A stretch of DNA of 64,000 bases from JACVRW01 sp963728495 (GCA_963728495.1 CAVSKI010000003.1:558001-622000); one strand, 5' to 3'. Positions 45,344 to 54,088 are shown, counted from the first letter of the stretch. The notes: a model not told the origin generated them from the letters alone. Program-made: numbers and translations.

Positions 45344-45757
45344 GTGTTCGAGACGATCGTCGTCGGCACCAACTGGTCGGATTCGGCTGACGTCGCCTTC
45401 GCCCGGGCGCTCGAGCTGGCCCGGTCGAACGACGCGGCCCTGCACGTGGTCACCGCCCACGATCCGAGCCCCGCGCCGGTGGTGGGGGGCGGCGCGGCGC
45501 CCGCTGCCGGGCCGGACTTCCAGTCCGACATCGTGCTCGAGCGAGCGCTTGAGCGGCTGGACGCAGCGGACTTTGAGGTTCAACAGCACACGTCGACCGC
45601 CGAGCCGGGTCAGGCCATCCTCGAGGTGGCCCAGGAGGTCGGCGCCGACCTCATCGTGGTGGGAAACAAGGGAATGCACCGGCGCGTGCTCGGGAGCATT
45701 CCGAACACCGTCTCCCATCGCGCATCCTGCGACGTGCTGATCGTCCAGACGAGCTGA
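45344..45757 (+). CDS. universal stress protein A-like, copy 2
   Basis: 137 residues from GTG at 45344. TIVVGTNWSDSADVAFARAL opens the fold and LIVVGNKGMHRRVLGSIPN is the ATP-binding loop; the C-terminus VSHRASCDVLIVQTS is nearly identical to copy 1, showing tandem duplication. The nucleotide loop has Asn where copy 1 has Ser, which could alter ATP binding. The next 52 bp hold no gene. Confidence 0.92.
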   Translation: MFETIVVGTNWSDSADVAFARALELARSNDAALHVVTAHDPSPAPVVGGGAAPAAGPDFQSDIVLERALERLDAADFEVQQHTSTAEPGQAILEVAQEVGADLIVVGNKGMHRRVLGSIPNTVSHRASCDVLIVQTS

Positions 45758-45809
45758 GCCCTCAGTGCTGCCCGTCGTGAGTTCCGGCGGTACTTACGGC
45801 GGGGAGCAC

Positions 45810-46100
45810 TCAGACCTCGAACCACGCGGAGCGCATGTCCACGCGCTCGCCGCGAAAGGGCACGCCCTCGGCCTCGAGCAGCCGGCGCTGACGCGGCCCC
45901 TTGGCGAGCGACCCGTCGGCGCGCACGATGCGCTGCCACGGCACCTCCGGATCGTGGCAGGCGTGGAGCACGGCGCCCGCGTACCGCGGAGCCTCGGGAC
46001 TAAGGTCGCCGTAGGTCGTGACCCGGCCCGGCGGCACGCGCCGGGCGCGCGCCAGCACCGCTCGCGCGCGCTCGGAGTCCGTGTCGAGCGGCGCCCTCAG
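45810..46100 (-). CDS. alkyltransferase-like DNA-binding protein (ATL)
   Basis: About 96 residues if it starts at CTG 46100, which overlaps the upstream TGA as CTGA; a GTG at 46058 would leave 82 residues. It is the C-terminal MGMT domain: ARRVPPGRVTTYGDLSPEAP, then VPWQRIVRADGSLAKGPRQ. The alkyl-accepting PCHRV motif is PWQRIV here, Trp replacing Cys, as in alkyltransferase-like proteins. These bind O6-alkylguanine and flag it for nucleotide-excision repair instead of removing the alkyl group. Confidence 0.8.
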   Translation of the reverse strand: MRAPLDTDSERARAVLARARRVPPGRVTTYGDLSPEAPRYAGAVLHACHDPEVPWQRIVRADGSLAKGPRQRRLLEAEGVPFRGERVDMRSAWFEV

Positions 46101-46735
46101 AGCGAGCGAACCGCCTCGTCCACCGGCGTGTCGCCCTCGAGCAGGTCGAACGCGAGGCCGATGGTCGAGTCGGTCGCCAGAACCGCGGCCAGGGTGGCCG
46201 CGACGTCGTCGCGCGGCACGCGGCCGCTGCCGAGATCGTCGCCGACGCTGACTCGGCCCGTACCGGCGTCGTCGGTGAGTCCGCCCGGACGGACGATGGT
46301 GTGGTCGAGGCCGCTGGCCGCGACACGCTCGTCGGCCTCGGTCTTGGCCTCGTAGTAGGGCCGCATCTGCTCCGACCAGCGGTCCGGCCGTCCCGAGCCG
46401 ATCGCGCTGAGCATCACGTAGCGCCGGATCCCGGCGGCCTTGGCCGCATCGATCAGCTTGACCGCTCCGCCGAGGTCGACGGTCCGCTTGCGCTCCGTCC
46501 CGCTGCCCGGTCCGGCGCCAGCGGCGAATACCACCGCATCGGCGCCCTCGACGAACGGTGCGAGGTCGTCCTCCGCCTCCATGTCGCACAGCACGGCCTC
46601 GGCGCCGACGGCCTCGAGGTCTGCGGAGTGGTCTGGGTTACGGATGAGGCCCCGGGCGCGATCGCCGCGCTCGGCCAGCAGACCCAGCAGCTTGAGTGCG
46701 ATCTGACCGTGCCCGCCGGCAACGATGACGTTCAT
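46097..46735 (-). CDS. atypical SDR / NAD(P)H-binding protein (YwnB-like)
   Basis: 212 residues. NVIVAGGHGQIALKLLGLLAERG is the dinucleotide-binding start (GGxGxx), VVFAAGAGPGSGTERKRTVDL and RRYVMLSAIG follow, and the active-site-like stretch YYEAKTEADERV contains a YxxxK. Such proteins are small NADP-binding reductases or regulatory proteins; substrate unknown. It is followed in the same direction by the ATL gene. Confidence 0.87.
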   Translation of the reverse strand: MNVIVAGGHGQIALKLLGLLAERGDRARGLIRNPDHSADLEAVGAEAVLCDMEAEDDLAPFVEGADAVVFAAGAGPGSGTERKRTVDLGGAVKLIDAAKAAGIRRYVMLSAIGSGRPDRWSEQMRPYYEAKTEADERVAASGLDHTIVRPGGLTDDAGTGRVSVGDDLGSGRVPRDDVAATLAAVLATDSTIGLAFDLLEGDTPVDEAVRSL

Positions 46736-46800
46736 GCGGTGCCAGGCTACCGGCCGGCGGGAACAAGCCCTCGCAGGACGGCCTCGACCTCAGCGGCTCG

Positions 46801-48198
46801 TTAGATCCGGTAGCAGGGCCCGGCGATGCCCAGCTCCTCGAGCAGATAGAGCCAGACCTCGCTTCGCGTGGGGAACGACGGAATCGCGTGGAAGAGGCGC
46901 GCGAGCGGGACCTCGCCGACCACGGCCACGGTGGCCGCGTGCAGGAATTCGGCCACCTCGGGGCCGGTGAAGGTGGCGCCGACGATGACCCCGCGGTCCT
47001 CATCCACCACGAGCCGCGATGTGCCGGCCGAGCTGTTGCGCCCGTAGAAGGTCGCCCCGGCGTTGCCCTGGGTCGCCACGTCGGCGGCGCGCACGTTCAG
47101 CCCGGCCTCCTTCGCGGCGGCCAGCGTGTAGCCCACCGCCGCCACCTGCGGATCGGTGAACACCACGCGCGGCGACTGCTGGCCGTCGACGAGCAGGCAG
47201 GAGGCATTCTCACCGAGGATCACGTCCGCCGCCACTCGCGCCTGGTACTTGCCCATGTGGGTGAGGAGTGCCCGGCCGTTCACGTCGCCGATGGCGTAGA
47301 GCCAGTCGTTCGCGCGCATCGAGTCGTCGACCTCGATCGGCTTGCCGGGCTCGAGGCCGATGCTCTCGATTCCGATGTCGGTCGTGTTGGGCCGGCGCCC
47401 GATCGCCACGAGCAGCCGGTCCCCGCGCGCCGGCCCGCCGGTCTCCAACTCGACCTCGACCTCCCCGCCGGTGGCCTGAACGCCAACCGCCTTCACGTTC
47501 GTCTGCACGTCCACCCCCGCCTCGCGCAGCGCCTGCTCCACGTCTTCGCTGGCGAAGGGCTCCTCGCGCGACAGGAGGCGATCGGCCGCCTCGATGAGGG
47601 TGACCTGGGAGCCGAGGGAGCGATAGGCCTGCGCCATCTCCACCCCCACCACGCCTCCGCCAAGGATCACCAGGCGCTCGGGCACCTGCTCGGCCGTGGT
47701 GGCTTCGCGGTTTGTCCAGGGCTCGGCGTCGCGCAGGCCGTCGATCGGCGGGATGAGAGCGTCGGTGCCGGTGGCCACCACCACCGCCTTGCGCGCCACG
47801 AGAGTGTCGTCGCCCGCCTGCACCCGGCGCTCGCCGTCGAGGCGGCCCGGCTGCCGAACGATCGCTATCCCGCGCTCCTCCAGCCAGGGGTCCATGTGGG
47901 AGTCGTCGAGCCCGTGGATGATCTCGTCGCGACGCTTGAGAACCGCCTGGACATCGAGTTCGCCGGTTACCGCCTCGGTCACGCCCGGGATGCGGCGCAC
48001 CTCGGCCAGCAGCTCGCCGGGACGCAGCAGCGCCTTCGACGGCATGCAGGCATAGAAGGAGCATTCGCCGCCGATCAGGTGCGGCTCCACGATGGCCACC
48101 TCGAGGCCCGCCTCACCCAGCCTGCCGGCACACACCTCTCCCGCCGGGCCGGCTCCGAGTATCACCACATCGAACTCGCGCTCGCTCATCGTCGGCAA
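46801..48198 (-). CDS. pyridine nucleotide-disulfide oxidoreductase (lipoamide dehydrogenase-like)
   Basis: 465 residues. FAD motif VVILGAGPAGEVCAGRL, the redox pair in GGECSFYACMPSK (Cys-x4-Cys), NAD motif VILGGGVVGVEMAQAY, second FAD motif LYAIGDVNGRALLTHMGKY and a dimerisation domain. The C-terminal His-Glu motif, usually HPTxSE, is SFPTRSE, so the proton-relay His is replaced by Phe. This is common in an actinobacterial subgroup whose substrate is not lipoamide. The start may be residue 4 (MSEREFD). Divergent from the acyl-CoA dehydrogenase gene across the 27-bp dyad. Confidence 0.9.
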   Translation of the reverse strand: MPTMSEREFDVVILGAGPAGEVCAGRLGEAGLEVAIVEPHLIGGECSFYACMPSKALLRPGELLAEVRRIPGVTEAVTGELDVQAVLKRRDEIIHGLDDSHMDPWLEERGIAIVRQPGRLDGERRVQAGDDTLVARKAVVVATGTDALIPPIDGLRDAEPWTNREATTAEQVPERLVILGGGVVGVEMAQAYRSLGSQVTLIEAADRLLSREEPFASEDVEQALREAGVDVQTNVKAVGVQATGGEVEVELETGGPARGDRLLVAIGRRPNTTDIGIESIGLEPGKPIEVDDSMRANDWLYAIGDVNGRALLTHMGKYQARVAADVILGENASCLLVDGQQSPRVVFTDPQVAAVGYTLAAAKEAGLNVRAADVATQGNAGATFYGRNSSAGTSRLVVDEDRGVIVGATFTGPEVAEFLHAATVAVVGEVPLARLFHAIPSFPTRSEVWLYLLEELGIAGPCYRI

Positions 48199-48235
48199 GC
48201 TACCGACAGTGGCTTACGCGGCGGTGACACGGCAG

Positions 48236-48262
48236 AAAGTAGGAAGTGTCACTGTTTACTTT
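48236..48262. promoter_or_regulatory. 27-bp symmetric operator between FAD oxidoreductase and acyl-CoA dehydrogenase
   Basis: Arms AAAGTA (48236-48241) and TACTTT (48257-48262) are perfect inverted repeats, and the centre AGTG-T-CACT is a second perfect dyad, three bases inside each arm. The whole is symmetric about position 48249. It matches the BKACE-operon site at 39550-39576 at 20 of 27 positions, so one regulator probably binds both. Confidence 0.75.
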
Positions 48263-48289
48263 TTCCGGCGGCTCGGTTAGCTTGCTTGC

Positions 48290-49477
48290 ATGGCCACCGC
48301 CGAGACGCTGCACAAGCCCGACCACGCCGCCCGACGCAAGCACTTCATCTTCACCGAGGAGCACGACCAGCTGCGCGACTCGATCCGCGCGTTCGTGACC
48401 AAGGAGCTGGCGCCCCACGCCGAGGAGTGGGAGGAGACGACCTTCCCGGATTCGGTCTTCCGGCGCATGGGCGAGCTCGGCTTCCTCGGTCTCTCGTTTC
48501 CCGAGCAGTACGGCGGCCAGGGCGGCGACTACTTCTCGAACCTCGTTTTGGCCGAGGAGATGACGCACTGCAACTCGGGCGGCCTGGCCATGGGAGTGGC
48601 GGTTCACACCGACATGGCCACCCCACCGGTGTTGCTGTTCGGCACCGAGGAGCAGAAGCAGGAATACCTCGTGCCCTCCATTCGTGGCGAGAAGATCTCC
48701 TGTCTGGGCATCACCGAGCCCGACGCCGGCTCGGACGTCTCGGGCATCAAGACTCGCGCCGTGCGTGACGGCGACGAGTGGGTGATCAACGGCTCGAAGA
48801 CCTACATCACCAACGGCCACCGGGCAGACTTCATCTTGCTCGTGACCAAGACCGACGCGGACGCGGGCTATGACGGCTTCACGCTCTTCCTGGTGGACAT
48901 GGACGCCCCCGGGGTGATCCGCGAAAAGCGTCTCGAGAAGCTCGGCATGCACTCGTCGGACACGGCGCTGCTGGCCTTCCAGGACGTGCGTGTGCCCGCG
49001 GAGGCGGTCCTGGGTCAGGAGGGCAAGGGCTTCTACCACATCATGTGGGAGCTTCAGGGGGAGCGGCTGATCGGCGCGGCCGGATGCGTGGCCGGAGCTC
49101 AGAAGTGCTTCGACAAGACCCTGCAGTACGCCACCGAGCGCAACGCGTTCGGCCGGCCCATCGGCAAGTTCCAGGCCATCCGGCACAAGTTCGCCGACAT
49201 GGCCACCAAGATCGAGGCGGGCCGCCAGATGGTCTACACCACCGCCTGGCGCTTCAACAACGGCGAGTACCCCGTCCGCGAGATCTCGATGGCCAAGCTC
49301 TACACCGCCCGCATGGCCTGCGAGGTGACTGACGAATGCCTGCAGATCCACGGCGGTGCCGGCTACATGAAGGAGTACGGAATCGAGCGCGCCTGGCGCG
49401 ACATGCGCCTCAACCGGATCGGCGCGGGCACCGACGAGGTGATGCTCGACGTGATCGGGCGCTCTTACGGCTTGTAG
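48290..49477 (+). CDS. acyl-CoA dehydrogenase (isovaleryl/long-chain-like)
   Basis: 395 residues. FAD/substrate motifs are CLGITEPDAGSDVSG, VINGSKTYITNGHRAD and a C-terminal IHGGAGYMKEYGIERAWRD with GAGTDEVM. Where short-chain enzymes have EGT this one has AGT, and a Glu is present in LQGERLIGAAG, the position used by isovaleryl- and long-chain enzymes. So a branched or long acyl-CoA is the likely substrate. Electrons go to ETF. The palindromic operator lies 28 bp upstream. Confidence 0.94.
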   Translation: MATAETLHKPDHAARRKHFIFTEEHDQLRDSIRAFVTKELAPHAEEWEETTFPDSVFRRMGELGFLGLSFPEQYGGQGGDYFSNLVLAEEMTHCNSGGLAMGVAVHTDMATPPVLLFGTEEQKQEYLVPSIRGEKISCLGITEPDAGSDVSGIKTRAVRDGDEWVINGSKTYITNGHRADFILLVTKTDADAGYDGFTLFLVDMDAPGVIREKRLEKLGMHSSDTALLAFQDVRVPAEAVLGQEGKGFYHIMWELQGERLIGAAGCVAGAQKCFDKTLQYATERNAFGRPIGKFQAIRHKFADMATKIEAGRQMVYTTAWRFNNGEYPVREISMAKLYTARMACEVTDECLQIHGGAGYMKEYGIERAWRDMRLNRIGAGTDEVMLDVIGRSYGL

Positions 49478-49493
49478 GTCCCTCGTCGGCGGC

Positions 49494-50573
49494 GTGACAA
49501 CGCGCATACAGATCGACCGCTCCACTCCGCTGCATCGCGGCGCGGCGGGCGGACACAACCGCTGGTGGCCCGAACTGGAGCCGGTGGCCGCCTGCGATCC
49601 CGGCGACGAGGTGACGTTCGAGATCCGTGACTCGCGAGACCGCCAGCTCACGCCCGAGTCCACGGACAGCGATCTGTTCGACACCCCGCCGATCGCGCAT
49701 CCGCTCACCGGCCCGCTCGAGGTGCGCGGCGCCCTCCCCGGAGACGTGCTCGAGGTCGAAATCCTGGGCTACGAGACCGACGGCTTCGGGTGGACGGCCA
49801 TCTGGCCCGGATCGGGGTTTCTCGGGGACCTGTTCACCGAGGCCTTTCTCGTCCGCTGGAAGCTGGCCGACGGCCTGGCCCGCTCAGAGCGGCTGCCCGG
49901 CGTGGCCGTGCCGGCCTGCGTCCACGCCGGCACGATCGGAGTGGCACCGTCGCGGGAGCTGTTCGAGCGGGCCCGCGAGCGGGAGGCCGCCATGGGCACC
50001 CCTCATCCGCCGCTCGCAGACCACGCCTGGCCGCCGGCGGCCGCCGAGGGGCTGCGCACCTACCCGCCGCGTGAGAACGGCGGGAACATGGACATCCGCG
50101 ACCTGGGGCCGGGCGCGCGGCTGTGGCTGCCCGTGCACGTCCCGGGTGCGTTGCTGTCGGTGGGTGACCTGCACTTCGCCCAGGGCGACGGCGAGGTCTG
50201 CATCTCGGCGATCGAGACGGGCGGCTCGGCGACGATGCGGGTGGGCCTGCGCCGCGAAGGCTGGCGGCCGACGTTTCCCAGTTACGAGGCCCCGCCGCGC
50301 CCGCCGCGGGCCATGTTCGCCACCACGGGCATCCCGCTGGCCGACGACGGCTCGCAGGGCGACCTCGACCTCAACCTGGCCACCCGGCGCGCCCTGATCG
50401 AGCTGCTGGGCTGGCTGCAGCATGAGCACGGACTCTCGAAGGAGGCGGCGTACGTGGTGATGAGCGTGGCCGCGGAGCTGCGTGTGAGCGAGCTGGTGGA
50501 CGCGCCCAACGCGCTGGTGTCGGCGGCCCTGCCGCTCGACGTCTTCGAGGAGGGCGCCGCTCCCCAGGCGTGA
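49494..50573 (+). CDS. acetamidase/formamidase family protein
   Basis: 359 residues from GTG at 49494. FmdA/AmdA features: PGDEVTFEIRDS, the conserved HPLTGPLEVRGALPGDVLEV, HAGTIGVAPS, RENGGNMDIRDLGPGARLWLPV, and GDLHFAQGDGEVC with metal-binding Asp/His. These enzymes hydrolyse formamide or acetamide to ammonia and the acid. The slight length difference from typical members (about 400) is a shorter C-terminus. Confidence 0.93.
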   Translation: MTTRIQIDRSTPLHRGAAGGHNRWWPELEPVAACDPGDEVTFEIRDSRDRQLTPESTDSDLFDTPPIAHPLTGPLEVRGALPGDVLEVEILGYETDGFGWTAIWPGSGFLGDLFTEAFLVRWKLADGLARSERLPGVAVPACVHAGTIGVAPSRELFERAREREAAMGTPHPPLADHAWPPAAAEGLRTYPPRENGGNMDIRDLGPGARLWLPVHVPGALLSVGDLHFAQGDGEVCISAIETGGSATMRVGLRREGWRPTFPSYEAPPRPPRAMFATTGIPLADDGSQGDLDLNLATRRALIELLGWLQHEHGLSKEAAYVVMSVAAELRVSELVDAPNALVSAALPLDVFEEGAAPQA

Positions 50574-50607
50574 GGTGCGGCGCCGGTCCCCGATGTCGCG
50601 CCTCCCG

Positions 50608-50623
50608 CGCCCCTTTCGGGGCG
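50608..50623. terminator. candidate hairpin after the amidase gene
   Basis: CGCCCC-TTTC-GGGGCG, a 6-bp GC stem about 35 bp after the amidase stop. No T-run follows, so it may be a rho-independent-like weak terminator or just a GC-rich palindrome. Confidence 0.3.
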
Positions 50624-50638
50624 GCGCTCAAGAGATAG

Positions 50639-50663
50639 ACAGACTGTCCCGGACGCAGTCTGT
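50639..50663. promoter_or_regulatory. inverted repeat upstream of the HerA-like gene
   Basis: ACAGACTG (50639-50646) and CAGTCTGT (50656-50663) are a perfect 8-bp inverted repeat with a 9-base centre, about 95 bp before the start codon. It could be a repressor site or an RNA hairpin in the leader. The remaining 185-bp gap shows no coding signal. Confidence 0.45.
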
Positions 50664-50758
50664 TCTGTGGGGTATGGCGCAGACAGGGGCGATTCGGATC
50701 AGCGCCGGCACCAGTTTTGGCGCATTTGCACAAGTGGCGCTGCGGATAAGGTCCGGAC

Positions 50759-52303
50759 ATGGGCGAGTTCGGCCAGACGATCGCCACCGCCTACGCGGTG
50801 GAAGGGGACGCGATCGATCTCGGCCGTGGTCTGCACGAGGGAGCGCTTTCCGCCGAAGCCGTGGTGGCGCTGCCGCTGCGCACGATGAACCGTCATGGCC
50901 TGATCGCCGGCGCCACCGGTACGGGCAAGACGATCACCCTCCAGACCATCGCCGAACAGCTCTCGACGGCGGGCGTGGCGGTGTTCGCCGCCGACGTGAA
51001 GGGCGACCTGTCGGGCGTGGGCGCACCCGGTGCGGCGGGGGGACCGGCCGAGAAGCGCATGCGGGAGCTCGGGCTCGACTTCGAGCCGACTGCCTTCCCG
51101 GTCGAGTACCTGTCGCTTGGCGGGATAGGTCCCGGCGTGCCGGTGAGGGCGACCGTGTCCGACTTCGGCCCCCGGCTGCTGGCCAAGGTGCTCGAGTCCA
51201 ACGAGACCCAGGAGCAGAGCCTCGAGCTCGTCTTTCACTACGCCGACCAAAAGGGCCTGCCCCTGCTCGACCTCTCCGACCTGCGCGCCCTGCTCACCTT
51301 TCTCGAGTCGGACAGCGGCAAGGAGGAGCTGGAGGGCATCGGCGGGCTTGCCTCGTCGACGGTGGGGGTGCTCTTGAGGGCGCTCATCGGGCTCGAGACC
51401 GGTGGCGGCACGGAGTTCTTCGGCGAGCCCCAGTTCGACATAGCGGACCTGATCCGCACCACTCCAGACGGCCGCGGCGTCATCTCCTGCCTGGAGCTGC
51501 CGGCCGTGCAGGACAAGCCCAAGCTGTTCTCGACCGTCCTCATGTGGCTGCTGGCGGAACTGTTCGAGGAGCTGCCCGAGGCCGGCGATCTCGACCAGCC
51601 CAAGCTGGTGTTCTTCTTCGACGAGGCGCACCTGCTCTTCCACGAGGCGACCGGAGGCTTCCTCGACTCGGTCGTCCAGACCGTGCGGCTGATCCGATCG
51701 AAGGGCGTCGGCGTGTTCTTCGTCACCCAGGTGCCCGATGACGTTCCGGGCGAGGTGCTGGGCCAGCTCGGCAACCGCATTCAGCATGCGCTGAGGGCCT
51801 TTACCCCCGACGACGCCAAGGCGCTCAAGGCCGCAGCGTCGACCTACCCCACCTCCGACTTCTACGACATCGAGGAGCTGCTCACCTCGATGGGAATAGG
51901 CGAGGCGGCGGTGACCCTGCTGTCCGAGGACGGCATTCCCACGCCGGTGGTGCATACCCGCATGCGGGCGCCTGCCTCGCGGATCGGGACGGCCGATGAT
52001 GTGGACGCCGCCGCGAAAGCCTCGCCGCTGTTCGCCAAGTACGGGACGCGATCGGAGGCCGAGAGCGCTCGCGAGAAGCTGGCGGGGCGCATGGAGCAGG
52101 CGCAGGCCGACCCGCCGAGCCGAAAAGGCTCGACGCCGGCCGAGGACGCCCGGCGCATCAGCAAGCGGCGGCGCAAGGAGGCGGCCACAGCCACGGGTGG
52201 CGGGGCCGGCGCGCTCGGAGAGTTCTTGACCTCGCGCGAGGGCAAGGCGATGGGTCGCAAGGTCGCCCGTGGCGTGTTCGGCATGCTCCGAAAACGCCTG
52301 TGA
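50759..52303 (+). CDS. HerA-like ATPase (DUF853, YjgR type)
   Basis: 514 residues. Walker A in HGLIAGATGTGKTITLQTIA (residues 42-62), Walker B in PKLVFFFDEAHLLFHEA and a sensor-like VGVFFVTQVPDDVP. FAADVKGDLSG and LTSMGIGEAAVTLLSEDG fit the DUF853 branch of the HerA/FtsK ATPases. The last 100 residues are basic. Role in the cell unknown; HerA relatives pump DNA. No NurA-like nuclease is adjacent. The next gene starts inside its stop (GTGA). Confidence 0.9.
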   Translation: MGEFGQTIATAYAVEGDAIDLGRGLHEGALSAEAVVALPLRTMNRHGLIAGATGTGKTITLQTIAEQLSTAGVAVFAADVKGDLSGVGAPGAAGGPAEKRMRELGLDFEPTAFPVEYLSLGGIGPGVPVRATVSDFGPRLLAKVLESNETQEQSLELVFHYADQKGLPLLDLSDLRALLTFLESDSGKEELEGIGGLASSTVGVLLRALIGLETGGGTEFFGEPQFDIADLIRTTPDGRGVISCLELPAVQDKPKLFSTVLMWLLAELFEELPEAGDLDQPKLVFFFDEAHLLFHEATGGFLDSVVQTVRLIRSKGVGVFFVTQVPDDVPGEVLGQLGNRIQHALRAFTPDDAKALKAAASTYPTSDFYDIEELLTSMGIGEAAVTLLSEDGIPTPVVHTRMRAPASRIGTADDVDAAAKASPLFAKYGTRSEAESAREKLAGRMEQAQADPPSRKGSTPAEDARRISKRRRKEAATATGGGAGALGEFLTSREGKAMGRKVARGVFGMLRKRL

Positions 52304-53445
52304 ACGCACTACGCGAACGCGGGCTGCCCGAGGCCATGCCACGCCGCCCGCTTCCGCCATTCACCGACGCCCATGAACTGCTGCGCGAGGAGATCCGCAG
52401 CTTTGTGGCGAACGAGCTACGCCCGCATGCCCGCGCGTGGGAGGACGCGCGCTGGTTCCCCAGCGCGGTCTTCTCGCGCATGGCCGAGCAGGGCCTGCTC
52501 GGGCTGAAGTACCCCCGCGAGCTCGGTGGTCGAGGCGGCGACCATCTCGACGACGCCGTTCTCACCGAAGAGCTCTCGCGCTGCGGCTCGGGCGGGCTGG
52601 CCGCCGGGATCGGCGCGCACATCGGGATCGCCACGCCGCCGATCTGGAACTTCGGAACTGACGACCAGAAGCAGCGCTTCCTGGCGCCCGCGATCCGCGG
52701 CGAGAGAATCGCCGCGCTCGGGATCACCGAGCCCGGCGCCGGCTCAGACGTGGCTGGGCTGAGGACCTTCGCTCGCCGGGTCGACGGCGGGTACCTGGTC
52801 AACGGGTCGAAGACCTTCATCACGAACGGCGTACGCGCGGACTTCGTCGTCACGGCCGTCAAGACCACCGAGGAGGGCGGCCATCGGGGCCTGTCGTTCC
52901 TGATAATCGAGCGAGAGTTCGAGGGTTTCGAGGTATCGAGAAAGCTCGAGAAGCTCGGTTGGCACGCCTCGGACACGGCCGAGCTCGCTTTCTCTGAGGT
53001 GTTCGTGCCCGAGGAGAACCTGCTCGGTCAGGAGAGCAAGGGCTTCTACCTCATCATGGCCAACTTCGGCTGGGAGCGCCTGATCATGGCGCTGGGCGCC
53101 GTAGCCTCCATGGCCGCGGTGCTCGAGCGAGTGGCGGAGAGCGCGCGGGGGAACTCGCGGTACCGCCACCAGGTGGCGGAGATGGCAGTCAAGCTGGAGG
53201 CCTCGCGCTGCCTGACCTACCACGCGCTGGGCCTGTTCGCGGCCGGAGGGGAGGCCATCCGCGAGGTGACCGAGGCGAAGCTGCTGTCCCAGCGGTCGGC
53301 GTTCGAGGTGGCCGATGCCGCCTATCGCATCCTCGACGGTGACGAGGAGATCGCCCGGGTGCTGCGCGACACCCGCCTCGGGCCGATCGGCGGCGGCACG
53401 GACGAGGTCATGAAGGAGATCCTGGGCAGGCAGCTCGGCCTTTAG
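52300..53445 (+). CDS. acyl-CoA dehydrogenase, second copy
   Basis: 381 residues from GTG 52300. The same family as the gene at 48290: ALGITEPGAGSDVAGL, LVNGSKTFITNGVRADFV and IGGGTDEVMKEILGRQLG. The (Y)EGT position reads GGT, and a Glu occurs in NFGWERLIMALG, the long-chain/isovaleryl-type position. It is translationally coupled to the HerA-like ATPase, an unexpected partner with no obvious functional link. Its stop is 5 bp before the second repeat element. Confidence 0.93.
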   Translation: MNALRERGLPEAMPRRPLPPFTDAHELLREEIRSFVANELRPHARAWEDARWFPSAVFSRMAEQGLLGLKYPRELGGRGGDHLDDAVLTEELSRCGSGGLAAGIGAHIGIATPPIWNFGTDDQKQRFLAPAIRGERIAALGITEPGAGSDVAGLRTFARRVDGGYLVNGSKTFITNGVRADFVVTAVKTTEEGGHRGLSFLIIEREFEGFEVSRKLEKLGWHASDTAELAFSEVFVPEENLLGQESKGFYLIMANFGWERLIMALGAVASMAAVLERVAESARGNSRYRHQVAEMAVKLEASRCLTYHALGLFAAGGEAIREVTEAKLLSQRSAFEVADAAYRILDGDEEIARVLRDTRLGPIGGGTDEVMKEILGRQLGL

Positions 53446-53449
53446 GGGC

Positions 53450-53805
53450 TGATCTGGGTTTGTCGTTTGTGGACGCCCCGGCGCTGCGCGAGCCGCCGGC
53501 TGCCGGGGCCTGCGTTTTCTAACGGCAGCAAACAGGGGTGGCCGCGGCCGTGCTGTCGGCTTTGTCACGTTGCTATAACGCGGTTTCGCGCCACTGTCCT
53601 GGATTCGTGTCGTCCTGCGACACCAGGGCAGGACAACTCCAAGGCGGCGACCGGATCATCTTGCCGACGGGCGTGTGTTACAGCGCCGCGACAGGAGTGA
53701 CAGTCCCGGCCGATCCCCGCGCCTGGTTGCTGTCGTAAAGACGCCGGCCCCCGCGCAGCGCCGCTCGCGCAGCGCAATACAGGAGCGGCGCATGAACCCA
53801 GATCA
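53450..53805 (-). mobile_element. repeat element copy B (MITE-like) with 11-bp terminal inverted repeats
   Basis: A 356-bp noncoding block between two convergent genes. The ends are TGATCTGGGTT (53450-53460) and its inverse AACCCAGATCA (53795-53805). The interior, read on the minus strand, matches copy A at 19294-19570; the core is 53559-53635, with 70 of 77 positions identical. Copy B carries roughly 80 extra bases between the outer arm and the core. No target-site duplication is visible and no transposase is encoded, so it would have to be mobilised in trans if it is a MITE. The last 37 bp before the next gene show nothing. Confidence 0.7.
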
Positions 53806-53842
53806 ATCATCTAGGGCGTGCGAGCCTTGGTTCTCGCGCCGC

Positions 53843-54088
53843 TCAGTTTGGCCAGCGGCCGTGCTCGTCGAAGTAGCGACGAGCCTCTTCCTCTCGGTCG
53901 CGATCCTTGTCTCCTTCGACGCCGATCCGGTAGAGGACGTTAAGGAGCAGGACCGCCGTGGCGGCGCTGATGAACATCGCCCCCACCGCCATGCCCACGC
54001 GGCCGGATACGGCCGCCACCACGCAGCCGGCGAGGAACAGGGCCAGCGGAATGCCGTAGCGCACGGCGTTCAGCCCCATCGGAGACAT
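53843..54088 (-). CDS. small two-segment membrane protein, unknown
   Basis: 81 residues from MSPMGLNAVRYGIPL (or 78 from the second Met). Two hydrophobic segments (IPLALFLAGCVVAAVSG; VGMAVGAMFISAATAVLLLNVLYRIG) are followed by a charged C-terminus with EEEARRYFDEHGRWP. The family resembles small actinobacterial membrane proteins without a known role. It is divergent from the SDR gene. Confidence 0.65.
   Translation of the reverse strand: MSPMGLNAVRYGIPLALFLAGCVVAAVSGRVGMAVGAMFISAATAVLLLNVLYRIGVEGDKDRDREEEARRYFDEHGRWPN

Noticed and set aside
48290..49477. Loss of catalytic activity in both acyl-CoA dehydrogenases because the EGT Glu is missing
   Set aside because: A Glu is present at the alternative position used by isovaleryl- and long-chain-type enzymes (GERL / WERL).
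53467..53738. Short open frames inside the repeat element
   Set aside because: They are not conserved in frame between the two element copies and have no ribosome-binding site, so coding is unlikely.
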